A stretch of DNA of 64,000 nt from Dyadobacter chenwenxiniae (lineage in GTDB: Bacteria > Bacteroidota > Bacteroidia > Cytophagales > Spirosomataceae), in the NCBI RefSeq assembly GCF_022869785.1, contig NZ_CP094997.1:6136001-6200000 (forward strand), in the 5' to 3' direction. Position 1 is the first letter of the stretch; every line of letters starts with the position of its first letter. A program made the position numbers and the translations under genes. Under the pieces are notes generated by a model. It was not told the origin of the DNA and searched no databases. It saw only the letters and a program-made list of their open reading frames with translations. This document shows, piece by piece, positions 9,474 through 17,908 of this stretch.

Positions 9474-10820
9474 ATGAATAAGAGAACTTTTATAAAACTA
9501 TCAACAGCATTCATGACAGCTCCATTATTTTCACCATTAACCGGCTGGGCAAAGGCCGATAAACTGAAAAACTGGGCCGGAAACCTGGAATACAGCACCG
9601 AACGCCTGGATCAGGCGAAGACTTTGAGGCAGGTTCAGGAAATTGTCAAAAAATATCCCAAGCTGAAAGTGCTCGGAACACGGCATTGTTTCAACAACAT
9701 TGCGGACACGAAGGATCAGTTTATCTCGCTGGTTAATGCGGAGGAACACATTGTTTTGGATGAAAAAAATAAAACGGTGACTGTGAATTCGGGCATGAAA
9801 TACGGTCAATTGAGTCCGTATTTGCATAAAAAAGGCTTTGCGCTGCATAATCTCGCGTCGCTTCCGCACATTTCGGTTGCCGGCGCTTGTGCTACGGCTA
9901 CGCATGGCTCCGGGGATAAAAATGGAAATCTCGCTACGGCAGTTGCGGCGATGGAAATCGTGACCGCGGCTGGCGATGTGATGCAACTAAGTCGTAAAAA
10001 TGATGGGGATAAATTTAATGCGGCCGTTGTGAATCTGGGCGCTTTGGGTGTGGTTACAAAAGTGACGCTGGATGTGGTGCCGACTTTTATGATGGGACAG
10101 TTTGTTTACGAAAATCTGCCTCTGGATCAGTTGAAGGATAATTTTGAAAAAATAGAATCGAGCGGATATAGTGTTAGTTTGTTTACAAATTGGCAGAGTC
10201 AGGACATTACGGAAGTTTGGGTTAAGCAAAAAATTGAGGATGGAAAGCCTCTGAAAGCTGAAAAAGAATTCTTTGGGGCTAAACTGGCAACCAAAAACCT
10301 ACATCCGATTCCCGAACTTTCTGCTGAAAACTGCACGGAGCAAATGGGCGTTTCCGGCCCCTGGTATGAACGCTTGCCGCATTTTAAGATGGGATTTACG
10401 CCCAGCAGCGGCGTTGAGCTGCAATCGGAATTTTTTGTGCCGAGAAAAAACGCGGTGGACGCCATTATGGCTATCTCCAAACTTGGAAGTCAGGTTGGCC
10501 CGCATTTGCTCACTTCCGAAATCCGGACTATTGCTGCGGATGATTTCTGGCTGAGCCCTTGCTACAAGCAGGATTCTGTGGCCATTCATTTTACCTGGAA
10601 ACAGGAATGGGATGCGGTTAGCAAGCTGCTGCCGATCATTGAGCGCGAATTGGCGCCTTATGATGTGCGCCCGCACTGGGGGAAACTGTTTTCCGTTTCA
10701 CCCGATCTCCTTGCAAAACGCTATGTGAAAATGGAGGAATTTAAAGCGCTTGCAAAGGAATGGGACCCGAATGGCAAATTCAGAAATGACTTCCTTAACC
10801 TGAATATTCCTAGAAGTTGA
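9474..10820 (+). CDS. Alditol oxidase-like FAD-dependent oxidase (AldO/xylitol oxidase family), exported
   Basis: A 448-residue VAO/PCMH-type flavoprotein. His71 in GTRHCFNNIADT lines up with the covalent FAD attachment His46 of Streptomyces coelicolor AldO. ASLPHISVAGACATATHGSG is the FAD-binding loop. Near the C-terminus, SEIRT (AldO Glu320/Arg322) and RPHWGK (AldO Lys375) preserve the substrate-oxidising residues. AldO oxidises the terminal hydroxyl of alditols such as xylitol and sorbitol, making hydrogen peroxide. Residues 1-28 look like an export signal, so it may act in the periplasm, unlike the Streptomyces enzyme. The ligand preference is inferred from these motifs only. Confidence 0.85.
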   Translation: MNKRTFIKLSTAFMTAPLFSPLTGWAKADKLKNWAGNLEYSTERLDQAKTLRQVQEIVKKYPKLKVLGTRHCFNNIADTKDQFISLVNAEEHIVLDEKNKTVTVNSGMKYGQLSPYLHKKGFALHNLASLPHISVAGACATATHGSGDKNGNLATAVAAMEIVTAAGDVMQLSRKNDGDKFNAAVVNLGALGVVTKVTLDVVPTFMMGQFVYENLPLDQLKDNFEKIESSGYSVSLFTNWQSQDITEVWVKQKIEDGKPLKAEKEFFGAKLATKNLHPIPELSAENCTEQMGVSGPWYERLPHFKMGFTPSSGVELQSEFFVPRKNAVDAIMAISKLGSQVGPHLLTSEIRTIAADDFWLSPCYKQDSVAIHFTWKQEWDAVSKLLPIIERELAPYDVRPHWGKLFSVSPDLLAKRYVKMEEFKALAKEWDPNGKFRNDFLNLNIPRS

Positions 10821-10952
10821 GGAAAATATAAGCCGTTTCGTGAATGATTATGACCCTTATTTTTGTTGCTAAATAGTCCGCTATGAATATTTTATGCTGA
10901 CCAACATTCGTTTTGTAAGCGTGGATTAATACATTGTAAACCAAGTAAAATA

Positions 10953-11639
10953 ATGGCAGCAAAATTAAGGGAACTTCCGATTGCAGAACCTGCAGCAGCC
11001 CGGGAAATCACATCCGATAAGATTACAGAATTATATATGCACGATTGCCTTGAACAGAACAAAAAGCCGGAATCGGTTTACTTGTTCTGCAAGCGTCATG
11101 GCATTGTTGAAAAGGAATTTTACAAACATTTCTCTTCGATTGAAGCAATAGAAAAAAGCGTTTTTGTGAGCTTTCACAGACTCGCTGTTGAGCTCATGAA
11201 CCAAAGCGATGACATGGCTGTGCTTGGTTTCAGGGATAAGCTTCTGACTTATTATTTCACTTATTTTGAGATACTTACGGCCAACAGGAGTTATGCTGTT
11301 TTTGATCTGAAAAGTGAAAAAAACCGCCTGGCCGGGTTGATGAAGTTGAAGGATTTCAGGAGCCAGTTCAAAACATTTATCAGCGAGATCAGCGACGGTT
11401 ATCTCAAATCCAAAAGCGAGCGGGTCCGCAAAGCGCAGCAGGATGCATTGGAAGAAGGTGCGTGGATCCAGTTTATGATAACGCTCAAATTCTGGCTTGA
11501 CGACGAGTCTATTGGCTTTGAAAAGACAGATCTTTTCATCGAAAAATCAATCCGGGCAACATTTGATCTCATTGATATCACGCCCCTGGAAAGTGTGATT
11601 GATTTTGGTAAATTTCTCATTAAAGAAAAGTTGAAGTAG
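10953..11639 (+). CDS. TetR family transcriptional regulator
   Basis: A 228-residue protein with an N-terminal TetR-type helix-turn-helix around residues 20-70 (SVYLFCKRHGIVEKEFYKHF, with the F-x-KHF recognition-helix feature) and a helical C-terminal ligand or dimerisation domain. It ends only 2 bp before the ABC1 kinase-like gene, so the two form an operon. This TetR-plus-ABC1 pairing seems recurrent in Bacteroidota, as far as I recall. The inducer is unknown. Confidence 0.82.
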   Translation: MAAKLRELPIAEPAAAREITSDKITELYMHDCLEQNKKPESVYLFCKRHGIVEKEFYKHFSSIEAIEKSVFVSFHRLAVELMNQSDDMAVLGFRDKLLTYYFTYFEILTANRSYAVFDLKSEKNRLAGLMKLKDFRSQFKTFISEISDGYLKSKSERVRKAQQDALEEGAWIQFMITLKFWLDDESIGFEKTDLFIEKSIRATFDLIDITPLESVIDFGKFLIKEKLK

Positions 11640-11641
11640 GA

Positions 11642-12943
11642 ATGGAAACAATTGACAGCATCCCTACTTCGAAAATTCAGCGTGCAACCAGATTGATTTC
11701 GACCGGTGTAAAAATCGGGGGTAACTATTTGAAATATTACGGTGAGAAGATCACCAATCCCGAGTCAGCGCGGGATAATTTGAATACAAACAACGCTGAG
11801 GATATTTACGACGGACTTAAAAACCTGAAAGGCAGTGCATTGAAAGTGGCGCAGATGCTGAGTATGGAGAAAAATTTCCTTCCGCAGGCTTACGTGGAGA
11901 AGTTTTCTTTGTCCCAATTTTCAGTTCCTCCGCTGTCTGCACCGCTTGTTGTGAAGACATTCAGAAAGTATTTTGGCAAATCCCCGTTGGATCTTTTCGA
12001 TTCTTTCGACGCCAATGCGATCAATGCTGCGAGCATTGGCCAAGTGCATAAGGCGACGAAAGATGGAAAAGATCTGGCCGTTAAAATCCAGTATCCGGGC
12101 GTTGCAGAGAGCATTTCTTCTGACCTGGCGATGGTGAAACCGATTGCCATGAGCATGTTCAACATTCAAGCGAAAGATTCGGATAAGTATTTTAAAGAGG
12201 TGGAAACCAAGCTTACCGAGGAAACCAATTATTTTCTCGAAATAGCCCAGAGCACGGAAATTGCCGAGGCTTGCGCACATATCCCGAACTTACGTTTTCC
12301 GAAATATTATCCTGAATTGTCCTGCGAAAAGGTGATTTCAATGGATTGGATGACGGGCAAGCATTTGTCTGAGTTCACTAAAATGAATACAGATCAGCAT
12401 TTGGCTAACAAGATCGGGCAGGCGCTTTGGGATTTTTATATGTTCCAGGTTCACCAACTGAGAAAAGTGCACGCCGATCCGCATCCGGGCAATTTCCTTG
12501 TTGATGAAGCGGGAAATTTGATCGCCATCGATTTTGGGTGCATTAAAGAGATCCCGGATTCGTTTTATACACCATATTTTGAGTTGGCCGAGCCGGAGAA
12601 ATTGAATGATCCTGAAATTTTCTATTCAAGAATGGAAGCTTTGGAAATTCTTTCGAGCAAGGATACGCCACAGGAGACAATATATTTCTCGAAGCTTTTC
12701 AAAGAAATACTTGGATTGCTAACGCAGCCATTCCAGTCTGAAACATTCGATTTTTCAGATGAAGCATTTTTTGGGAAACTGGCGGCATTGGGCGAGAAAT
12801 ACGCGAATGATAAGGAGCTGCGGAAAATGAATGTGAACCGTGGATCCAAACATTTCATTTATATCAACCGCACATTCTTCGGGCTTTTCAGCCTGCTGCA
12901 CGATTTGAAAGCGACTGTTGAAACGAAGCAATTAGCATTGTGA
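11642..12943 (+). CDS. ABC1/AarF/UbiB family atypical kinase
   Basis: A 433-residue protein-kinase-like ATPase of the UbiB/ADCK group. Features are LKVAQMLSM (the KxGQ region, here K-V-A-Q) near residue 63, the nucleotide-binding lysine in DLAVKIQYPG, the catalytic-loop equivalent HADPHPGNFLVD and the metal-binding IDFGCIKE. Relatives support ubiquinone or menaquinone biosynthesis or lipid handling, but the function of bacterial paralogues is not settled. It is co-transcribed with the upstream TetR gene and is followed by a strong hairpin and T-run. Confidence 0.87.
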   Translation: METIDSIPTSKIQRATRLISTGVKIGGNYLKYYGEKITNPESARDNLNTNNAEDIYDGLKNLKGSALKVAQMLSMEKNFLPQAYVEKFSLSQFSVPPLSAPLVVKTFRKYFGKSPLDLFDSFDANAINAASIGQVHKATKDGKDLAVKIQYPGVAESISSDLAMVKPIAMSMFNIQAKDSDKYFKEVETKLTEETNYFLEIAQSTEIAEACAHIPNLRFPKYYPELSCEKVISMDWMTGKHLSEFTKMNTDQHLANKIGQALWDFYMFQVHQLRKVHADPHPGNFLVDEAGNLIAIDFGCIKEIPDSFYTPYFELAEPEKLNDPEIFYSRMEALEILSSKDTPQETIYFSKLFKEILGLLTQPFQSETFDFSDEAFFGKLAALGEKYANDKELRKMNVNRGSKHFIYINRTFFGLFSLLHDLKATVETKQLAL

Positions 12944-12966
12944 TTGATTGATTATTAAATTATTTC

Positions 12967-13000
12967 AAACCGGCGAAGGACTAAACATCTTCGTCGGTTT
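12967..13000 (+). terminator. Intrinsic terminator after the ABC1 gene
   Basis: A 12-bp stem (AAACCGGCGAAG pairing with CTTCGTCGGTTT through one G-T pair) with a 10-base loop is followed by a T-rich run. It overlaps the last codons of the convergent AI-2E permease gene, so it ends plus-strand transcription into that gene. Confidence 0.75.
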
Positions 13001-14105
13001 TCTTTTTTGGCTTTCGCTTATTTACAAGCCTGAACAGGTTATTATTTGCTTGTTCAGGCGTTTGATCACCCAGTAAAATCCCCCACGGTTTGAGCCCGTC
13101 AATGCGATCAAAAACCACTTTCAGCATGGCGATCGCCGGAATCGAAAGGAACATTCCTGACAAACCAGCCAATGCGCCGCCAACAAGCACGCCGACGATT
13201 GAAGCCAATGCGTTGATCTTCACTTTGGAACCCACTATAAGCGGCACCAGGAAGTTGTTGTCAATAAACTGAACCGCAATAAATACGCCTACGACGCCCA
13301 GTAATGTATGGGCATCGGGATGGCTAATGAACGTTACCATTACCGCCAGGGCCGTTGCCACAAGTCCGCCAATGTAGGGAATAAGGTTAAGGATAGCAGC
13401 CATAATGCCCAGCAGCATCGCATATTGAACATTAAGCAACAGTAATCCAACGGAATTCAGCACCGCAACAACCGTCGTTTCCAAAAGCAAGCCCACCATG
13501 TAACTTTGAATGATGGATTTGATTTCTCCCAAAATTTCAAGCACCCGCGGCTTATGCTCTTCCGCAAAGAGAACGACCATAAAATGCAGCAGCATGGTCC
13601 GGTAATAAAGGAGTAGAAATGCGTAAATAGGGATAAGGATCAATGTTGCCAATGGTCCTGTGACAACGCCTAGCGTCTCGGCACCCTGGAAATTTTCGAG
13701 CGTTTTCGTCTGGGCGTTTTTAAGATATTCGGCCTGCTTGCTATAACTGACGCTATATTCCCGCCGGATCCACCGCCGCGCATCGCGATAAAACTCATTA
13801 ATGTTGCGTTTCAGCTTAGGCCACTCATCCGAAAAATCCGAAAGTTGCATCGAGAGCAGGATTGCGACGCCTGAGACAATCACAACCGCCAGGAGCACCG
13901 CCAGCGTGATTGCCAGCACCTTATGCATCCCCATCCGGGTAAACCAAGCCTCCACCGGCCTCAGCAAAACTGCAATCAATCCAGCCATCGCCAGCGGGAC
14001 AATAATGTCCTGCCCCAGGTAAATCCCCAGCATGACCAGGCCAATTGCCAGGAGGGAATAGGTGAATTTTTGGTGGAACGGGGCGGGGGTTATAGGTAAA
14101 GACAA
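12981..14105 (-). CDS. AI-2E family transporter (PerM-like permease)
   Basis: A 374-residue polytopic membrane protein with the family's arrangement: paired N-terminal helices (LGQDIIVPLAMAGLIAVLLRPVE), a cytoplasmic or periplasmic middle region (about 75-150), and C-terminal helices containing NLIPYIGG and FIDNNFLVPLIVG, which are hallmarks of the family. Only a few members export autoinducer-2; others act in ion or proton exchange, so no substrate is given. The frame opens at a TTG (14105). The first in-frame ATG would remove the first transmembrane segment, so the TTG start is favoured. Confidence 0.85.
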   Translation of the reverse strand: MSLPITPAPFHQKFTYSLLAIGLVMLGIYLGQDIIVPLAMAGLIAVLLRPVEAWFTRMGMHKVLAITLAVLLAVVIVSGVAILLSMQLSDFSDEWPKLKRNINEFYRDARRWIRREYSVSYSKQAEYLKNAQTKTLENFQGAETLGVVTGPLATLILIPIYAFLLLYYRTMLLHFMVVLFAEEHKPRVLEILGEIKSIIQSYMVGLLLETTVVAVLNSVGLLLLNVQYAMLLGIMAAILNLIPYIGGLVATALAVMVTFISHPDAHTLLGVVGVFIAVQFIDNNFLVPLIVGSKVKINALASIVGVLVGGALAGLSGMFLSIPAIAMLKVVFDRIDGLKPWGILLGDQTPEQANNNLFRLVNKRKPKKKTDEDV

Positions 14106-14156
14106 TGTGTTTAGTTTAGATTTTCTAAATAATTTTTAAAAATATTAATTTTCTTG

Positions 14157-14164
14157 TAAGTTTG
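14157..14164 (+). promoter_or_regulatory. Candidate -7 element of the higBA promoter
   Basis: TAAGTTTG fits the TAnnTTTG -7 consensus of the Bacteroidota main sigma factor and lies 22 bp before the higB start in AT-rich DNA. I see no clear -33 TTG at the right distance, so confidence is low. Confidence 0.35.
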
Positions 14165-14186
14165 ATTTGAAACACACTATCATATA

Positions 14187-14489
14187 ATGGTAATACTTAG
14201 CTATAAAGCTATAAGAGAATTTGGGAAAAAGCATCACGATTCGGAAGAAGCTTTAGGGAGCTGGTATAAGATTGTGGAGCGATCGAATTGGGCTCATTTT
14301 CATGATGTAAAGCAAGTCTTTAATTCCGTCGATTCGGTTGGCAATGACCGATATGTTTTTAATATTAAAGGGAATAAATACAGGCTGGTAGCACTCATAA
14401 ACTTTAACGTCAGAACCCTTTATATTCTCTTTATTGGTACGCACGCTGAATATGACCTGATAGACGCATCGCTTATCAAATTTAAATAG
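14187..14489 (+). CDS. higB: HigB-family mRNA interferase toxin
   Basis: A 100-residue basic protein of the HigB branch of the RelE superfamily, which cleaves mRNA on or near the ribosome. Family features are an N-terminal helix pair (AIREFGKKHHDSEEALGSWYKIVE), DVKQVFNSVDSVGNDRYVFNIKGNKYRLV in the core sheet, and a C-terminal strand ending YILFIGTHAEYDLI. It precedes its antitoxin by 6 bp, the toxin-first order typical of higBA. It appears intact. Confidence 0.88.
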   Translation: MVILSYKAIREFGKKHHDSEEALGSWYKIVERSNWAHFHDVKQVFNSVDSVGNDRYVFNIKGNKYRLVALINFNVRTLYILFIGTHAEYDLIDASLIKFK

Positions 14490-14495
14490 AAGAAC

Positions 14496-14867
14496 ATGGA
14501 ACTTGAAGAGATAAAAAGTGAACGGGAATATGACCGTATCATGGAAGAGATACTGGACATAATGAATAAAGGGGAGGCTAACCTCTCCTCGGAAGAATCA
14601 GAAAAACTCCGTACAATGGCCCTCGTGGCGCAGTCTTATGAAAAAAAGCATTATTATGTTGAGCCGCCAAGGACTTTTCAGGGAATGATTGAGTTGCGGA
14701 TGTATGAGCTGAAATTAAAACAGAAGGATCTTGCTACCAAACTGGGTGTAAGTAATGCAAAACTGTCGCTAATCCTGAGCGGAAAGCAGCGGCCGGATGT
14801 TCCCTTCATAAAGGCAGTGCATACGGAGCTAAATATCCCTGCGGATTTTATTTTACACCATATTTAA
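14496..14867 (+). CDS. higA: HigA-family antitoxin with XRE helix-turn-helix
   Basis: A 123-residue antitoxin. The N-terminal acidic helical part (ERIMEEILDIMNKGEANLSSEESEKLR style, residues 5-45) should cover the toxin. The C-terminal XRE DNA-binding domain contains LKQKDLATKLGVSNAKLSLILSGKQRP and ends NIPADFILHH. It should repress the higBA promoter upstream of 14187. It lies 6 bp after higB and is convergent with the GNAT gene. Confidence 0.88.
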   Translation: MELEEIKSEREYDRIMEEILDIMNKGEANLSSEESEKLRTMALVAQSYEKKHYYVEPPRTFQGMIELRMYELKLKQKDLATKLGVSNAKLSLILSGKQRPDVPFIKAVHTELNIPADFILHHI

Positions 14868-14878
14868 GTCGGAAATTT

Positions 14879-15322
14879 CTAAACAAGCTGCTTCCGCATA
14901 AACACGCTGTGACCAATTTCCTGGTTCAGGCCGGGTTTTTCGTAATTGAAGTAGCCTAGTTTGTGATACATGGCGATTGCTTCGGGCTGGCCGGTTCCGG
15001 TTTCCAGGACCGCGTTGCGGAAGCCGAGCTCTATTGCCCAATGTTCTAATTTCCTGACCATGGAAGAGGCGATGCCTTTGCCCCTGAATGCAGGAGTTAC
15101 AAACATGCGCTTCAACTCGATTGTGTTTTCATCGTAAATTTTGAAGCATCCGCAGCCTATTACGGTGTCATTGTCATAAGCCAAAATCACAGTTGGCAGA
15201 TTCGTGATGAGGTTATATTCTTCGTAATCAGCCTTATTGGTGTTGTAAATAGCGCAAAGTTCGTCGTCGAGCTGGTCGGTTAGCTTTTTGAAATCCGGAT
15301 TTTCGCTGTTTGTTCTGATCAT
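14879..15322 (-). CDS. GNAT family N-acetyltransferase
   Basis: A 147-residue acetyltransferase. The acetyl-CoA-binding signature is FVTPAFRGKGIASSMVRKLE (R-G-K-G-I-A) at about residues 93-112, preceded by the beta-strand pair VIGCGCFKIYDENTIELKRM and followed by LETGTGQPEAIAMYHKLGY. The acceptor substrate is unknown. No operon partner is evident: it is convergent with higA and followed upstream by the photolyase-like gene on the same strand after about 57 bp. Confidence 0.85.
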   Translation of the reverse strand: MIRTNSENPDFKKLTDQLDDELCAIYNTNKADYEEYNLITNLPTVILAYDNDTVIGCGCFKIYDENTIELKRMFVTPAFRGKGIASSMVRKLEHWAIELGFRNAVLETGTGQPEAIAMYHKLGYFNYEKPGLNQEIGHSVFMRKQLV

Positions 15323-15379
15323 CGTTGGTGTCTCGGTATATGAATTGCGAAATTAGGCGATAAGCACATGACTAGCAGC

Positions 15380-16864
15380 TTATGGTTTATCAAGCTTATT
15401 CAAAAAGTCATTTGCGTGCTTTAAATGTGCTTGCTTCTTAGTTTCGTCCATATTGTCGAATGTCCTGATTAACATGCCTAGTCTCGGATTTTTCAGGAAA
15501 AATTGGCGGTTTTTATCCATAAATCGCCAGAACAACCCGTCCCATATTTGCTGCCAATCGCCTTTGGGGAAATCGCTCATTTTCATCAGGTAATTACTGC
15601 CGCTAATGTAAGGTTTGGTTGCCATGAGGCCGCCGTCAGCAAACTGGCTCATGCCGTAAACATTAGGAACCATCACCCAATCGTAAGCATCGATAAAAAG
15701 CTCCATAAACCAGCGATAGACGTCGTCCGGGTCGAATTCACATAATAGCATGAAGTTTCCAATGACCATCAACCGCTCAATATGATGGCAATAACCAATG
15801 TCAAGCACCTTTTTGATGACGATATCGACAGGTTCAATGCCCGTTGTCCCGTTCCAGAATGACTCAGGAATCCTCCTGGTAAAGCCCCAGTAATTGCGCG
15901 TCCGTTCTTTGCTTCCTTTGAATTCGTAAACACCGTGAATGAACTCGCGCCAGCCAATCACCTGCCGGACGAAACCTTCGACAGAATTGAGTGGAATATC
16001 ATGTTTTCGTGCGAAGCGCAGCGTCTCGTTAATGACTTTTTTGGGTGTCAGTAAGCCCGTATTTAGCATGGGCGTCAGTACGCTATGGTGCAGAAAATGC
16101 TCTGAAATGACCATTGCATCCTCGTATTTCCCAAATTCTTCGAAGCGTTTAGCCATAAACTGATCCAGCCAGGCATCGCTTTCTTTGAAGCTTATAGGGA
16201 ACCGGATTGTGTCCGGAACATTGCCATAATTGTTTGAATAATGTTTTTCAACATAACTTTTTGCTTCGCTGTAATGATCAGTTTCAGCTGGAAATTCGAT
16301 CGCAGGCGGCTTTTGCTTTTTAGGAAATTTCAATCGATTTTCAATATCAAAGCTCCACTTTCCGCCTTCTGGATCGCCTGCTTCGTCGATAAGAATTTTA
16401 TATTTTTTCCGCTGAGCCGTGTAGAAATCCGCCTGGAAATATCTTTTCTTATTCATGAAATACATTTCCAAATCCTTTTTCGAATTGATAAACATCGGCG
16501 TTTCGAATGAAATAAGCTCGATCTGGTTCTTTTTCGCTTCGGTTGAGAGTCTATTTTGAAGCCAGTTATCCGTGACATCCGCATAGAGAATCTCCTCCAC
16601 GCCCTTACTTTTCAGCATAGGAACCAGCTTCCTTACATCAGCCAGTGCGTTTTGCGCTTCAATGTAATGCACATTCAGTTTTTCGCCTTCCAAATACGAC
16701 TTATAGGCTTGCATGGCAGCGCGGTGGAAAACCAACTTGTGCTTGTGAAATGAATATTGGTTGAAAAATAAATCTTCTTCAACCAGAAACACCTCCCGTT
16801 CGGGCGCCAGCGCAGGATGTTTCTCAAATAGCTGGTGCGGAAAAATTAATGTAATTGACTTCAT
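15380..16864 (-). CDS. Cryptochrome/photolyase-related protein (PhrB/CryB type) without the usual Fe-S cysteines
   Basis: A 494-residue protein with an N-terminal DUF523-like photolyase-related alpha/beta domain (ITLIFPHQLFEKHPAL, YADVTDNWLQ) and a C-terminal FAD-binding photolyase domain (VEGFVRQVIGWREFIHGVY, YCHHIERLMVIGNFMLL, PNVYGMSQFADGGLMATKPYISGSNYL). This layout matches the bacterial (6-4) photolyases of the FeS-BCP/PhrB group. Those carry a 4Fe-4S cluster on four cysteines, three of them after the SNYLxxMSD segment. Here that segment reads MSDFPKGDWQQIWDGLFW with no cysteine, and the fourth position (GIEPVD) lacks it too. The function is probably DNA repair or light sensing, but without the cluster. 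Confidence 0.85.
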   Translation of the reverse strand: MKSITLIFPHQLFEKHPALAPEREVFLVEEDLFFNQYSFHKHKLVFHRAAMQAYKSYLEGEKLNVHYIEAQNALADVRKLVPMLKSKGVEEILYADVTDNWLQNRLSTEAKKNQIELISFETPMFINSKKDLEMYFMNKKRYFQADFYTAQRKKYKILIDEAGDPEGGKWSFDIENRLKFPKKQKPPAIEFPAETDHYSEAKSYVEKHYSNNYGNVPDTIRFPISFKESDAWLDQFMAKRFEEFGKYEDAMVISEHFLHHSVLTPMLNTGLLTPKKVINETLRFARKHDIPLNSVEGFVRQVIGWREFIHGVYEFKGSKERTRNYWGFTRRIPESFWNGTTGIEPVDIVIKKVLDIGYCHHIERLMVIGNFMLLCEFDPDDVYRWFMELFIDAYDWVMVPNVYGMSQFADGGLMATKPYISGSNYLMKMSDFPKGDWQQIWDGLFWRFMDKNRQFFLKNPRLGMLIRTFDNMDETKKQAHLKHANDFLNKLDKP

Positions 16865-16912
16865 TTGTCTTTCAATTGCCGATTACTATCGGCTAACTTC
16901 TTTACTAAAATC

Positions 16913-17863
16913 ATGCGAATCCTCATATCGTCACTTCCGGCATTTATCTTATCGATCAGTTTTTGCATTGCGCAGGGCGGTTTTCGCGTCGTTCCGTTAG
17001 GTGTGAAAGGCGGAGGGGAGGATGGCAATTTGTCGGCCTATATGGTCGCACCTGTAAAATCAAATGCATTTGTTTGCCTGGATGCAGGAACAGTTACAAA
17101 CGGGATCGCAAAAGCTGTGGCTAATAAGGTTTTTCCAGTTCCTGCTGATGTCGTTTTGCGACAATATATCAAAGCCTACCTGATCTCTCATCCGCATTTA
17201 GACCATCTTTCAGGCATGGTTATCAACTCTGTGGAAGACACTGCCAAGAATATTTACGGCACAGAATATTGCATTGAGACGCTCAAAAAGCATTATTTCA
17301 ATTGGCAGAGCTGGCCTAACCTTGCCAATGAAGGGGCTAGTCCGGCGTTGAAAAAATACAGTTATAAAATGCTCGGCGAAGATCAGGAAGTGAATGTTGA
17401 GCAGACGGAAATGGTGGTTAAAATATTCAGGCTGAGCCATTCCAGCCCGTATGAAAGCACCGCCTTTCTGATCCGGAAAGGGGAAAGTTATGTGTTATAT
17501 TTTGGCGATACCGGGCCCGATGAAGTGGAGAAGTCGGATAAGATGGCAACGGTTTGGAAAGCAATTGCACCGCTGGTTAAGGCGAAGCAGCTCGCTGGGA
17601 TCTTTTTAGAAGTTTCTTATCCCAATAATCAGCAAGACAGACAGTTGTATGGCCATTTGACTCCGAAATGGTTTATGAAAGAGCTGAATGTGTTGGCAGA
17701 AAATGCCGGTGCAGAAAGTTTGAGAGGGTTAAATGTCGTTGTCACGCACATGAAGTCAGGTGGTGATAATGTCCAGAAAATCAAGGCCGAACTAGCCGCA
17801 GAAAATACTTTACGATTAAATCTGATCTTTCCCGAACAGGGCAAAGCATTTGAATTGAAATAA
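16913..17863 (+). CDS. Class II 3',5'-cyclic-nucleotide phosphodiesterase-like metallo-beta-lactamase-fold protein
   Basis: An exported protein of about 316 residues. From the ATG at 16913 it has a clean signal peptide (MRILISSLPAFILSISFCIAQ). The frame is open to a TTG at 16865, but that start would bury the signal peptide. HPHLDHLSG is the metal-binding HxHxDH motif. FGDTGPDE, GHLTPKW and THMKSG supply further ligands in the order seen in PDE1/CpdP class II cyclic-nucleotide phosphodiesterases. A role in degrading cAMP or another cyclic nucleotide in the periplasm is inferred from this layout. Confidence 0.82.
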   Translation: MRILISSLPAFILSISFCIAQGGFRVVPLGVKGGGEDGNLSAYMVAPVKSNAFVCLDAGTVTNGIAKAVANKVFPVPADVVLRQYIKAYLISHPHLDHLSGMVINSVEDTAKNIYGTEYCIETLKKHYFNWQSWPNLANEGASPALKKYSYKMLGEDQEVNVEQTEMVVKIFRLSHSSPYESTAFLIRKGESYVLYFGDTGPDEVEKSDKMATVWKAIAPLVKAKQLAGIFLEVSYPNNQQDRQLYGHLTPKWFMKELNVLAENAGAESLRGLNVVVTHMKSGGDNVQKIKAELAAENTLRLNLIFPEQGKAFELK

Positions 17864-17866
17864 CAG

Positions 17867-17899
17867 CTTCCAGGTCGAAAATTACATTCGCCCTGGAAG
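17867..17899. terminator. Bidirectional terminator between convergent genes
   Basis: CTTCCAGG pairs with CCTGGAAG, with an inner CGAA/TTCG step and a short A/T loop, between the phosphodiesterase-like gene and the DUF72 gene. A T-rich run follows at 17909. Confidence 0.6.
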
Positions 17900-17908
17900 T
17901 TGGAAACA

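Noticed and set aside
16865..16912. Start of the phosphodiesterase-like gene at a TTG at 16865
   Set aside because: It would place 16 residues before an otherwise typical signal peptide; the ATG at 16913 fits better.
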